This document shows positions 32,048 through 39,872 of a DNA stretch of 64,000 bases, piece after piece (position 1 is the first letter of the stretch; every line of letters begins with the position of its first letter). Source of the DNA: JBBSBL01 sp038251325 (GTDB taxonomy: Bacteria > Actinomycetota > Thermoleophilia > Solirubrobacterales > Solirubrobacteraceae). The notes under the pieces are model-generated. The model saw only the letters and a program-made list of their open reading frames with translations. It was not told the origin of the DNA and ran no database searches. Made by a program: the position numbers and the translations under genes. Location of the stretch: positions 12,078-76,077 of the forward strand of contig JBBSBL010000006.1 of the NCBI GenBank assembly GCA_038251325.1, given 5' to 3'.

Positions 32048-33958
32048 TCACTCGCGGGCCCTCTCGGTCGACGCGCCGGCCGCCGCCGGCACCGCTTCAG
32101 CGGGCGACTGGAAGATGCCGTGGACCGCGCCGGGTACCCCGTACTCATAGGGGCCGCCGACGACGGTGGGGATCGAGTCGAAGTTGAAGATCGGCGGCGG
32201 GGAGGAGACCTGCCACTCGAGCGTCAGCGCGCGGTAGGGGTTCGCCGCGGCGCGCGGCCCGCCGCGCCAGCTGGCGACCATGTTGTAGAGGAAGATGAGC
32301 GAGGAGAGCCCGAGGAAGAACGAGGCGATCGAGATCGCCAGGTTCCAGCCCGCGAACTGCTGCGCGTAGTCGGAGACCCGCCGCGGCATCCCCTGGATGC
32401 CGATCACGTGCATCGGCGCAAAGGTGAGGTTGAAGAAGACGAACGTCGCCCAGAAGTGCACCCGTCCGAGCGTCTCGTCGTACATCCGCCCGGTCATCTT
32501 CGGGAACCAGTAGTAGATCCCGGCGAAGATCGTGAACAGCGACCCGCCGAACAGCACGTAGTGGATGTGGGCGACGATGAAGTAGGTGTCCGAGACGTGG
32601 ATGTCGAGCGGCACCATGGCCAGCATCACGCCGGAGATCCCGCCGAGGGTGAACATCGTGAGGAAGCCGAGCGCGAAGAGCAGCGGCGTGTCCATGTGCA
32701 GCACGCCGCGCCACAGCGTCGCCAGCCAGGAGAAGATCTTGATCCCGGTCGGCACCGCGATGATCGCGGTGGTGATCATCATCGGGATGCGGATCCACGA
32801 CTGCATCCCCGAGACGAACATGTGGTGTGCCCACACGGTGAAGCCGAGCATCACGATGGCCAGCAGCGAGAAGGCCATCATCCGGTAGCCGAAGATCGGC
32901 TTGCGGGCCTTCACCGAGATGATCTCGCTGATGATCCCGAAGCCCGGCAGCATCATGATGTAGACGGCCGGGTGGGAGTAGAACCAGAAGACGTGCTGAT
33001 ACATCAGCACGTTCCCGTCTATCCCGTTTCCGATCGTCGAGTTGAAGAAGTTGAAGGCCAGCGCCCGGTCGAGCAGCACGAAGAACTGCGAGGCCGCGAT
33101 GAACGGCGTGGCGATGACCACGAGGAGCGAGGTCGAGAAGTTCGCCCACACGAGCAGCGGCATGCGCCAGAAGCTCATGCCCGGCGCGCGCATGGTGATG
33201 ATCGTGACGAGGAAGTTCAGCGCCGTGGCGATCGAGGAGGCGCCGGCGAACTGCACCGCCACGGTGAAGAAGATCTGCCCGAGCGGCTGGGTGGTCGACA
33301 GCGGGGCGTAGGCCGTCCAGCCGCTGGCGAAGGCGCCGCCGGGCGCGAGGAAGCTGGCCAGCATCATCACCCCGGCGATCGGCAGCAGCCAGAACGACAG
33401 CGCGTTCAGCCGCGGGAACGCCATGTCCGGGGCGCCGATCATCAACGGGAGCACGTAGTTCGCGATCCCGGCGAAGACCGGGATGATGAACAGGAAGATC
33501 AGCAGCGACGCGTGGACGGAGAAGAACGCGTTGTAGTCCTGCCCGTCGAGGAACTGGCTGCCCGGCTGGGCGAGCTCGGCGCGCACCACCATCGCCATGA
33601 GGCCGCCGATGAACATGAAGATGAACGAGTTGCAGATGTACTGGATCCCGATCACCTTGTGATCGGTGTTGACGCGGAAGTAGTCCTTCCACGAGTGGGC
33701 CCCGTGGGAGGAGTGGTCCTCGGGCCGGGAGGCCCGCCCGGCGGCCCAGTAGAACCAGTAGTCGAACGCGCCCAGGCCGACGAGGAAGAACAGCGGGACA
33801 CCGATCAGCGAGACCGTGGTGATCGCCTCGCCGTCCACCAGCGGCTTGAAGTCGTAGAGCGCGCGCAGCAGCGTGGTCAGGCCGAAGCAGAAGCCGAGGC
33901 CGAGCAGCACGAAGAGCGTGGCGCGGTACCAGCCGGGGGCGCGGAGCTTGGCGGTCAT
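32048..33958 (-). CDS. ctaD: Haem-copper oxidase subunit I, A2 subfamily
   Basis: A 636-residue subunit I with two extra N-terminal helices before the 12-helix core. Haem and CuB ligands are present: SVHASLLIFLF, SHPAVYIMMLPG, TVWAHHMF, VAHIHYVLFGG. The helix-VI motif is YSHPAVY (residues 327-333): Ala331 stands where A1 enzymes have the proton-gating Glu, and Tyr-Ser precede His329. That is the A2 signature. The K-channel Lys is kept in VPTGIKIFSW and the D-channel Asp in GAPDMAFPRLNA. Couples O2 reduction to proton pumping. Confidence 0.96.
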   Translation of the reverse strand: MTAKLRAPGWYRATLFVLLGLGFCFGLTTLLRALYDFKPLVDGEAITTVSLIGVPLFFLVGLGAFDYWFYWAAGRASRPEDHSSHGAHSWKDYFRVNTDHKVIGIQYICNSFIFMFIGGLMAMVVRAELAQPGSQFLDGQDYNAFFSVHASLLIFLFIIPVFAGIANYVLPLMIGAPDMAFPRLNALSFWLLPIAGVMMLASFLAPGGAFASGWTAYAPLSTTQPLGQIFFTVAVQFAGASSIATALNFLVTIITMRAPGMSFWRMPLLVWANFSTSLLVVIATPFIAASQFFVLLDRALAFNFFNSTIGNGIDGNVLMYQHVFWFYSHPAVYIMMLPGFGIISEIISVKARKPIFGYRMMAFSLLAIVMLGFTVWAHHMFVSGMQSWIRIPMMITTAIIAVPTGIKIFSWLATLWRGVLHMDTPLLFALGFLTMFTLGGISGVMLAMVPLDIHVSDTYFIVAHIHYVLFGGSLFTIFAGIYYWFPKMTGRMYDETLGRVHFWATFVFFNLTFAPMHVIGIQGMPRRVSDYAQQFAGWNLAISIASFFLGLSSLIFLYNMVASWRGGPRAAANPYRALTLEWQVSSPPPIFNFDSIPTVVGGPYEYGVPGAVHGIFQSPAEAVPAAAGASTERARE

Positions 33959-33992
33959 CGACGCTCGTCCATGGTGTCGGCCTGCCTCTGGG

Positions 33993-34808
33993 TCATGCGG
34001 TCCCGCCGGGGGCGTGGGCCGTCGTGGAGCCGGCGCCCGGGACGGCGCCCTGGCCCTTGCGGGCGAGCCAGGCGTCGAAGGCGGCGGGCGGGATGACGTG
34101 CACCGTCGAGCGCATCGTCGCGTGGCCGACGCCGCACAGCTCGGTGCAGACCACCGGGTAGCTCCCGAGGCGCGTCGGCTGGATGCGCTGGGTCGTGACG
34201 ATCCCCGGCACGGCGTCCTGCTTCATCCGGAAGGCGGGGACCCAGAAGGAGTGGATCACGTCGACGGCGCGGATCGAGAAGCGGATCGGGCGCCCGCGGC
34301 AGGGCGCGCCGGTGGCGGTGCTCCCGCCGGTCGGCGTGCAGGGGAGGTAGAGCTGGTTCACCGAGAACGCCTTGCCGTCGGGCCCGGTGTAGCGGTAGGT
34401 CCAGGCGAACTGCTGGCCGTAGACGCCGATCGCCAGCGAGTCGGCCTTCGAGCGCTCGACGTCGTTGAGGACCGCCCAGGCATAGGAGCAGAGCGCGACG
34501 AGGATCAGCGCCGGGATCGCGGTCCAGACGACCTCGAGTCGGGTGTTGCCGTGGATCGGCGGCCCGTCCTCGTTCTCCTGGCCCGGACGCATGCGGAACT
34601 TCCAGGCGGAGAAGAGCACAACGACGACGACGAGAACGAAGAAGGGCACCGACACCGCCACGAGCACGTCGTAGAGGGTGTCGATCGGGCCGGCCTGGGT
34701 GGACGCGGCGACCGGGAACCAGTCGATCAGCAGGCCGAGGCCGATGCCGGCGGCGGTGGCCACCGCGCCGACGGCGATCATCTGCCAGAGCAGGCGATTG
34801 CTACGCAC
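33993..34808 (-). CDS. ctaC: Cytochrome c oxidase subunit II (A2 cluster)
   Basis: A 271-residue subunit II with about three membrane segments in the first 125 residues and a periplasmic-side cupredoxin domain. The CuA ligands are VDVIHSFWVP (His) and CTELCGVGHATM (two Cys, Glu, His, Met). An insert with two extra Cys (LPCTPTGG ... GAPCRGR) near residues 165-182 may form a disulphide. No haem-c domain is fused. The GTG start at 34808 overlaps a 10-codon upstream frame, and a stop codon lies in frame just before it, which fixes the start region. Confidence 0.94.
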   Translation of the reverse strand: MRSNRLLWQMIAVGAVATAAGIGLGLLIDWFPVAASTQAGPIDTLYDVLVAVSVPFFVLVVVVVLFSAWKFRMRPGQENEDGPPIHGNTRLEVVWTAIPALILVALCSYAWAVLNDVERSKADSLAIGVYGQQFAWTYRYTGPDGKAFSVNQLYLPCTPTGGSTATGAPCRGRPIRFSIRAVDVIHSFWVPAFRMKQDAVPGIVTTQRIQPTRLGSYPVVCTELCGVGHATMRSTVHVIPPAAFDAWLARKGQGAVPGAGSTTAHAPGGTA

Positions 34809-34830
34809 CCGTGCGGTTCCCCGTCGGCAT
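34801..34830 (-). CDS. Leaderless 9-residue upstream ORF overlapping ctaC
   Basis: ATG at 34830 opens MPTGNRTGA and stops with TAG at 34803-34801, two codons inside ctaC (start 34808). The ATG lies eight bases after a TAGGAT -10 (34844-34839), the spacing of leaderless genes in this window. Ribosomes ending here would be placed at the ctaC GTG, which has no Shine-Dalgarno sequence. It may therefore couple or control oxidase subunit II translation. No conservation evidence is available. Confidence 0.4.
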   Translation of the reverse strand: MPTGNRTGA

Positions 34831-34838
34831 CGCGGGGC

Positions 34839-34844
34839 ATCCTA
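34839..34844 (-). promoter_or_regulatory. -10 element of the A2 oxidase operon
   Basis: TAGGAT on the minus strand, ending eight bases before the upstream ORF and about 30 bases before the ctaC GTG. It likely drives ctaC-ctaD-usp-ctaE-small-ctaG. Confidence 0.5.
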
Positions 34845-34947
34845 CGCGCTCTGAGAGACGAACGGCAATCCGGGCTGGAGGCGCGGCGCGTCGCCGCGCA
34901 CCGACCCGGTGCCGGGGCGTTTCGACGCGTGGTGGAGGGCCGGCGGG

Positions 34948-35367
34948 CTAGGCTGCGCGGCGCTCTTCGACCAGCCCGAACCCGGGGCCGACGGCGACCG
35001 GACGCGGCGCGCCGGAGGGGGTCGCGGCGCGGTACTCGGAGGGCGCGGCGCCCATGTAGCGCCGGAACGCCTTGGCGAACTGCGCGGGCTGGCGGTAGCC
35101 GACCCGGCGGGCGACCTCGCGGACCGTCATGCGCCGGGTGGTGAGCATCTCGGCGGCCTTGGCCATGCGGACCCGGGTCAGGTGCTCGCGGAAGGTGGTC
35201 TTGCCGATCTCGGTGAAGGCGCGCTGGAGCTGCCGGCGGGACGAGGCGACGCGGCGGGCGATGTCGTCGAGCGCGAGGTCGGAGGCGTACTCCTGTTCGA
35301 CGATGCCCGCGGCCTCCTCGAAGAGCCGGGTGCGGTAGCGAATGGTGGAGGGGCGTTGGACTGACAC
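34948..35367 (-). CDS. AraC-type HTH regulator lacking a sensor domain
   Basis: A 139-residue protein that is little more than the AraC/XylS DNA-binding region: two HTH units, LALDDIARRVASSRRQLQRAF and MTVREVARRVGYRQPAQFAKAF, with the GAAPSEYRA end. An N-terminal effector domain is absent. The GTG at 35367 follows TATTCC (35380-35375) by seven bases; an ATG 60 bases upstream lies before that promoter. It sits between the A1 and A2 oxidase clusters, directly upstream of the A2 operon, so it may control either one; this is inference. Confidence 0.85.
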   Translation of the reverse strand: MSVQRPSTIRYRTRLFEEAAGIVEQEYASDLALDDIARRVASSRRQLQRAFTEIGKTTFREHLTRVRMAKAAEMLTTRRMTVREVARRVGYRQPAQFAKAFRRYMGAAPSEYRAATPSGAPRPVAVGPGFGLVEERRAA

Positions 35368-35461
35368 GGTGCCTGGAATACGCGGGGTGCCCGCAAACGG
35401 GATGAGCCAAAGGCTATTCGACCACAACGTGGCGCGTACGAACTCGCCGGTCGCGCGTCGC

Positions 35462-35467
35462 TATGCT
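35462..35467 (+). promoter_or_regulatory. -10 element of the CBS-pair gene
   Basis: TATGCT, with a leader of about 32 nt. GGGAGG at 35494-35499 sits five bases before the ATG at 35505 and decides that start; an ATG at 35463 falls inside this -10 and is rejected. Confidence 0.5.
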
Positions 35468-35504
35468 TGCGCCAATCGTTGCAATACAGCGCCGGGAGGG
35501 CCGA

Positions 35505-35918
35505 ATGCAGGTGCGCGAGGGCATGACGACGGTGACGCTGACGGTGGGTCCGGGGCACACGCTGCGCGAGGCGGCGCAGGGCATGAGCGCCCGTGGCGTT
35601 GGCGCGGCCGTCGTGCTCGACCCCGAGGCGCCGGGCCCGGGCATCATCACCGAGCGAGACATCCTCAACGCCGTGGGCAACGGGCTCGACGTCGACCGGG
35701 CGAAGGTGGTCGACCACCTCACCGGGGCGATCGTCTACGCCTCGCCGGAGTGGTCGCTCGAGCAGGCCGCCGGGGTGATGGTCGACCGCGGGTTCCGCCA
35801 CCTCGTCGTCGTCGAGGGCGGCGAGATCGCCGGTGTGCTCTCGGTGCGCGACATCGTCCGCCTGTGGACGAAGGACGGAGCGCACTGCGCCGTGCCCGCG
35901 GGGGCGACCGCGGCGTAG
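35505..35918 (+). CDS. CBS-domain pair protein
   Basis: A 137-residue protein of two CBS domains: VREGMTTVTLTVGPGHTLRE and ILNAVGNGLD for the first, VDHLTGAIVYASPEWSLEQ and FRHLVVVEGGEIAGVLSVRD for the second. GIITERDILN is the typical nucleotide-binding end of a CBS unit. No effector domain. It lies alone on the plus strand between two oppositely oriented oxidase clusters, which suggests energy-state sensing linked to respiration (inference). Confidence 0.85.
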   Translation: MQVREGMTTVTLTVGPGHTLREAAQGMSARGVGAAVVLDPEAPGPGIITERDILNAVGNGLDVDRAKVVDHLTGAIVYASPEWSLEQAAGVMVDRGFRHLVVVEGGEIAGVLSVRDIVRLWTKDGAHCAVPAGATAA

Positions 35919-35936
35919 GGCCCCAGCCGGCGCTCG

Positions 35937-36170
35937 CTACTGCGTGTGGTCCGGCGGCAGCGCGGCGATGTCGCGCCGGGTCTCGCGGATCCAGCGGATC
36001 GCCGTCCCGAGGACGAGCAGCACGCCGACGATCACGAGGATGATGCTGATCGTCGTGCCGATCACGGCCAGCGTGATGCCGGCGGCGCACAGCATCGGAA
36101 GGAAGGTCGGGCCCGGGAGGTGGATCTCCTCCCCGACCGGCGGCGCCTCCTGTTCGCGGGGCTCGTCCAT
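35937..36170 (-). CDS. Small two-helix membrane protein, oxidase subunit IV-like
   Basis: A 77-residue protein with an acidic head (DEPREQEAPPVGEEIHLPGP) and two closely spaced helices (about residues 23-40 and 41-58), then a basic tail. The HLPGPTFLP entry to the first helix resembles small subunits of actinobacterial oxidases (subunit IV/CtaF), but I cannot be sure. Its ATG shares one base with the stop of the preceding small gene (TGATG). Last gene of the A1 cluster. Confidence 0.7.
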   Translation of the reverse strand: MDEPREQEAPPVGEEIHLPGPTFLPMLCAAGITLAVIGTTISIILVIVGVLLVLGTAIRWIRETRRDIAALPPDHTQ

Positions 36171-36280
36171 CAGGCGTTGTAGATCGCCGCGGCCACGAAC
36201 GACGCTGCGAGCATGAACACGGCCACGGCGGCGACGATCAGCGCGGAACGGATGTTCTTGCGGGCGAGCTTGCGATCCAC
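36170..36280 (-). CDS. Single-helix small membrane protein in the A1 oxidase cluster
   Basis: A 36-residue protein: basic head (VDRKLARKNIRSA) and one helix (about residues 13-33). GTG at 36280 follows TAGGAT (36294-36289) by eight bases; this -10 overlaps the TAG stop of ctaB. It overlaps the next small gene by one base. Size and layout match the 36-residue gene in the A2 cluster, without clear sequence similarity. Likely an accessory peptide of the oxidase. Confidence 0.6.
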   Translation of the reverse strand: MDRKLARKNIRSALIVAAVAVFMLAASFVAAAIYNA

Positions 36281-36288
36281 CGGAGGCG

Positions 36289-36294
36289 ATCCTA
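36289..36294 (-). promoter_or_regulatory. -10 element overlapping the ctaB stop
   Basis: TAGGAT, whose first three bases are the ctaB stop codon; it ends eight bases before the GTG of the 36-residue gene. Confidence 0.45.
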
Positions 36295-37203
36295 GAGCTT
36301 CGCGTCGGCGACCATCGCACCGAAGAGCAGCGCCAGATAGCCGAGCGAGTAGAGGTAGAGGCGCAGCGCCGAGCGGCGGTCGGCCCGGCGCTGGAGCGCG
36401 ACGGCCCCGGCGATGAAGACGCCACCGAGCAGCATCGAGGCGACGAGGTAGGGCACGCCGAAGGCCCCGGCGCAGAAGGGCAGCTGCGTGACCGCGTAGA
36501 GCAGCAGCGTGTAGAGCAGGATCTGGCGGCGCGTCTCCGTCTCCCCGCGCACGACCGGCATCATCGGCACGCCGACCTTCGCGTACTCGTCCTTCATGAG
36601 CAGCGAGAGCGCCCAGAAGTGCGGCGGCGTCCAGAAGAAGACGATCGCGAAGAGGTAGAGCGCGGTGCCGCTCAGCGACCCCGTGACCGCCGCCCAGCCG
36701 ACGAGCGGCGGGACCGCGCCCGCGGCGCCGCCGATGACGATGTTCTGGGCGGTGGTGCGCTTGAGCCACATCGTGTAGACGAGCGTGTAGCCGAGGAAGC
36801 CCGACAGCGCGAGGCACGCGGCGAGCACGTTGACGGTGAGCGAGAGCAGCGCGAACGACGCGACCGCCAGCGCGAGCCCGAAGGCCAGGGCGTGGCCGGG
36901 GGCGATGCGGCCGGCGGCGACGGGACGGTCGGCGGTCCGCGTCATCCGCCCGTCGATGTCGCGGTCGTACCAGTGGTTCACGGCGCCCGCGCCACCGGCT
37001 GACAGGTACCCGCCGAGGCAGGTGAGGAGGATGGTGGACAGGGCCGGGCTGCCGGCGATCTCCATCGAGGCGACCGTGGTCAGCAGTAGCAGCGACTGGA
37101 CCTTCGGCTTGGTCAGCGCGACGTAGTCCGCCACCACGCGCCGCGCGCCGACCGGGACGGGCCGGGCGGGGGCGACGGTTGAGGTGGCGGGGGAGGCCGG
37201 CAC
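36292..37203 (-). CDS. ctaB: Protohaem IX farnesyltransferase (haem O synthase)
   Basis: A 303-residue UbiA-family membrane enzyme with about nine helices that farnesylates haem B to haem O, the precursor of haem A for aa3 oxidases. The prenyl-diphosphate site is NHWYDRDIDGRMTRTADRP (about residues 77-95), and the second Asp/Lys-rich loop is MKDEYAKVGVPMMPV. The N-terminus is KPKVQSLLLLTTV. The GTG at 37203 overlaps the ctaD stop by one base (TAGTG), so it is coupled to ctaD. ctaA (haem A synthase) is not in the window. Confidence 0.95.
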   Translation of the reverse strand: MPASPATSTVAPARPVPVGARRVVADYVALTKPKVQSLLLLTTVASMEIAGSPALSTILLTCLGGYLSAGGAGAVNHWYDRDIDGRMTRTADRPVAAGRIAPGHALAFGLALAVASFALLSLTVNVLAACLALSGFLGYTLVYTMWLKRTTAQNIVIGGAAGAVPPLVGWAAVTGSLSGTALYLFAIVFFWTPPHFWALSLLMKDEYAKVGVPMMPVVRGETETRRQILLYTLLLYAVTQLPFCAGAFGVPYLVASMLLGGVFIAGAVALQRRADRRSALRLYLYSLGYLALLFGAMVADAKL

Positions 37204-38906
37204 TAGACCTTCGTCAGCTCGTCGCCGGTCCCGGCGGGCTGGCCGGTCTGCCGCGCCACCTGGCGGCGGATGTCGCGCATCGGCTCGAGCGAGCGCACGC
37301 GCGGCACGACGTCGAAGTTGTTCACCGGCGGCGGGGAATAGACGAACCACTCCAGCGTGTTCGCCTTCCACGGGTCCGGTCCGGCGTGGGCGCCGTGGCG
37401 GATCGAGCGCGCGAAGTTGTAGAGCGACATCGCGATCCCGACGGCGAGGACGAAGGAGCCGATCGTCGAGATGAGGTTCTCGGTGTCCCACCCGGCGCCG
37501 ACCGGGTACTCGTAGATCCGCCGCGGCATGCCCTCCAGGCCGAGCGAGTGCTGGACGAGGAAGGTGAGGTTGAAGCCGATGAACATCACCCAGAAGGAGG
37601 CCTTGCCCAGGCGCTCGCCGGCCATGCGGCCGCTCATCTTCGGGAACCAGTAATAGAGCCCCGCGAAGATCGAGAAGACCGCGGCGCCCATCAGCACGTA
37701 GTGGAAGTGCGCGACGACGAAGTAGGTGTCGGTGAGCTGCCAGTCGACCGGAAAGATCGCGAGGAAGATCCCGGTGATGCCGCCGATCACGAAGATCACG
37801 ATGAAGGCCGCGGCGAAGTAGAGCGGGGTGGCGGTGACGATCGTGCCGCGCCACAGCGTGGCGATCCAGTTGAAGATCTTGATCCCCGTCGGCACCGCGA
37901 TGAGGAACGACGAGAGCATGAAGAAGCCGAGCACCACGGTCGGCGTCGGGGTGGCGAACATGTGGTGCGCCCAGACGAGGATCGACAGGAAGGCGATGAC
38001 TACCGTGGACGCGGCGACCGCCTTGTAGCCGAAGATCGGCTTGCGGGCGAAGACGGGCAGGACCTCGGAGATGATCCCGAACCCCGGCAGGATCATGATG
38101 TAGACCTCGGGGTGGCCGAAGAACCAGAACAGGTGCTGCCACAGCAGCGGCGAGCCGCCCTGGCTCGGATTGAAGAACGAGGTCCCGAAGTGGCGGTCGG
38201 TGAGCAGCATCGTCACCGCGCCCCCGACCACCGGCAGGCAGAGGATGAGCAGGATCGAATAGGTGAGCAGCGTCCAGACGAAGATCGGCAGGCGCGACCA
38301 GCTCATCCCGGGCGCCCGCATGTTCACGATCGTCGCGTAGAAGTTCACCGCGCCCACCAGCGAGCTGATGCCGGTGATGTGGATGAGGAAGATCCATGCG
38401 TCCTGGCCGCCGCTCGGCGTGTAGGTGGACTCCGAGAGCGGGGTGTAGGAGAACCAGCCGGCCTCGGGCGGCTGGAAGAAGATCGAGGCGTAGAAGACGA
38501 TCCCGCCGAACAGCAGCAGCCAGTAGCTCAGGGCGTTGAGCCGCGGGAACGCCATGTCCCGGGCGCCGATCATCAGCGGCAGGAAGTAGTTCCCAAAGCC
38601 GGCCATGATCGGGACGACGAAGAGGAAGACCATCGTCGTGCCGTGCATGGTGAACAGCTCGTTGTAGTGCTCGGGGGTGATCAGCGAGTTGTTCGGCACC
38701 CCGAGCTGGAGGCGGATCAGGAGCGCCTCGACGCCGCCGAGCACGAAGAAGACGAGCGTGGTGACGATGTAGAGGATCCCGATCCGCTTGTGGTCGGTCG
38801 TCGCGACCCAGTCGATCCAGCGATGGCGGGAGCGCGGCGCACGGACTTCGTGGGCGATCACCTCGGGCACGGGGCGGACCGTCGTGGGCTCGAGCGTGGC
38901 GGACAT
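37203..38906 (-). CDS. ctaD: Cytochrome c oxidase subunit I, A1 subfamily
   Basis: A 567-residue, 12-helix subunit I. Ligands: TMHGTTMVFLF (haem a), FGHPEVYIMILPG (CuB His265 and cross-linked Tyr269), LVWAHHMF, VAHFHYVLMG (haem a3 and a). The helix-VI Glu267 of FGHPEVY is present, giving the A1 signature, with the D-channel Asp in GARDMAFPRLNA and the K-channel Lys in VPTGIKIFNW. The cytoplasmic tail is typical. It follows its own ctaC by seven bases and is coupled to ctaB. Confidence 0.97.
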   Translation of the reverse strand: MSATLEPTTVRPVPEVIAHEVRAPRSRHRWIDWVATTDHKRIGILYIVTTLVFFVLGGVEALLIRLQLGVPNNSLITPEHYNELFTMHGTTMVFLFVVPIMAGFGNYFLPLMIGARDMAFPRLNALSYWLLLFGGIVFYASIFFQPPEAGWFSYTPLSESTYTPSGGQDAWIFLIHITGISSLVGAVNFYATIVNMRAPGMSWSRLPIFVWTLLTYSILLILCLPVVGGAVTMLLTDRHFGTSFFNPSQGGSPLLWQHLFWFFGHPEVYIMILPGFGIISEVLPVFARKPIFGYKAVAASTVVIAFLSILVWAHHMFATPTPTVVLGFFMLSSFLIAVPTGIKIFNWIATLWRGTIVTATPLYFAAAFIVIFVIGGITGIFLAIFPVDWQLTDTYFVVAHFHYVLMGAAVFSIFAGLYYWFPKMSGRMAGERLGKASFWVMFIGFNLTFLVQHSLGLEGMPRRIYEYPVGAGWDTENLISTIGSFVLAVGIAMSLYNFARSIRHGAHAGPDPWKANTLEWFVYSPPPVNNFDVVPRVRSLEPMRDIRRQVARQTGQPAGTGDELTKV

Positions 38907-38913
38907 GGCTCCT

Positions 38914-39837
38914 CTAGGAGATCTGGCCTTGGGCCTGGAGCTGCTGGCGCAGGCGCTCGGCGTTGCGGTTGGCGTCGCGGATCTTCACCTTCTGGCGGGC
39001 GAGCCAGGCCTGGAAGACCGACGGGGAGACCACGCGGACGCGGGCGTACATGTTTGCGTGCTGGCGGCCGCAGAGCTCGGCGCACTGGCCGGTGTAGACC
39101 TTGCCGTTGACCGGGTCCTTCGGCATCGGCGCCTTGAACCAGGTGTAGTTCGTGTAGCCCGGCACGGCGTCGAACTTGCCGCCCATCGCGGGGATCCACC
39201 ACGAATGGATGACGTCGGTGGCCTGGATGCGCAGGACGACGACGGTGTCGGCGGGAGCGACCATCGTCTCGTAGGAGTACGGGCTGCCGAAGCCGGGCCC
39301 GTAGGTGTAGCGCCAGACGAACTGGCGGCCCGTGACGTTGATCGTGATCTTCTTGCCGTTCGGCGGGCTGGGCGCGGTCGTCGAGGCCGTGAGCACGGCG
39401 CCGGGGCTGCCCGCGGCCTTGCCGCCGGACGCGATCGCGAGGCCGTTCGGCCCGCCGTTGGGCGGGTCCTGGATGTCGGAGAGCTGGAGGAAGGTGATCG
39501 CGGCGAGCACGACGAGGATCAGCGCCGCACCGAGCATCCAGGACAGCTCGAGCCGCGTGTTGCCGTGGATCTGGGCCGCCTTGGCGCCCTTGCGCCGGCG
39601 GAAGCGCGCCAGCGAGTAGATCAGCGTGCCGACCACGACGACGAAGATGATCGTCGCGATGACGAGGACGATCTCGTAGAGCGAGGCGATTCCGTCGGCG
39701 TTCGGCGAGCCGCCGGACTGGGGGGTGATCCGCAGCGCGAGCGCGGGCCCGGGAACGGCGAGGACGAGGAGGAGGGCGAGGCTGAGCGCCCCCAGAAGGC
39801 GCCCGCGCCGGGCCGCGAGGTGGCGGACGGAGCTCAC
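38914..39837 (-). CDS. ctaC: Cytochrome c oxidase subunit II (A1 cluster)
   Basis: A 307-residue subunit II: signal peptide (LLGALSLALLLVLAVPGPALA), two membrane helices (about residues 55-77 and 95-116), and the CuA cupredoxin domain with TDVIHSWWIP (His) and CAELCGRQHANM (Cys, Glu, Cys, His, Met). The C-terminal ~30 residues are a Lys/Arg/Gln-rich helix. GTG at 39837 is ten bases after TAGAAT; the ATG at 39849 overlaps that -10 and is rejected. First gene of the A1 unit ctaC-ctaD-ctaB. Confidence 0.94.
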   Translation of the reverse strand: MSSVRHLAARRGRLLGALSLALLLVLAVPGPALALRITPQSGGSPNADGIASLYEIVLVIATIIFVVVVGTLIYSLARFRRRKGAKAAQIHGNTRLELSWMLGAALILVVLAAITFLQLSDIQDPPNGGPNGLAIASGGKAAGSPGAVLTASTTAPSPPNGKKITINVTGRQFVWRYTYGPGFGSPYSYETMVAPADTVVVLRIQATDVIHSWWIPAMGGKFDAVPGYTNYTWFKAPMPKDPVNGKVYTGQCAELCGRQHANMYARVRVVSPSVFQAWLARQKVKIRDANRNAERLRQQLQAQGQIS

Positions 39838-39847
39838 AGCGCGCGGC

Positions 39848-39853
39848 ATTCTA
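39848..39853 (-). promoter_or_regulatory. -10 element of the A1 oxidase operon
   Basis: TAGAAT on the minus strand, ending ten bases before the ctaC GTG (39837), within a CTATAGAAT stretch. Confidence 0.5.
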
Positions 39854-39872
39854 TAGATGGGCACCGCGACGC

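Noticed and set aside
31220..34096. Plus-strand frame of over 950 codons opposite the A2 oxidase genes
   Set aside because: His/Glu/Arg-rich antisense frame of ctaE-usp-ctaD; no domains.
35368..35427. Longer start (ATG 35427) for the AraC-type gene
   Set aside because: It lies upstream of the TATTCC -10 that sits seven bases before GTG 35367; the added residues are not family-like.
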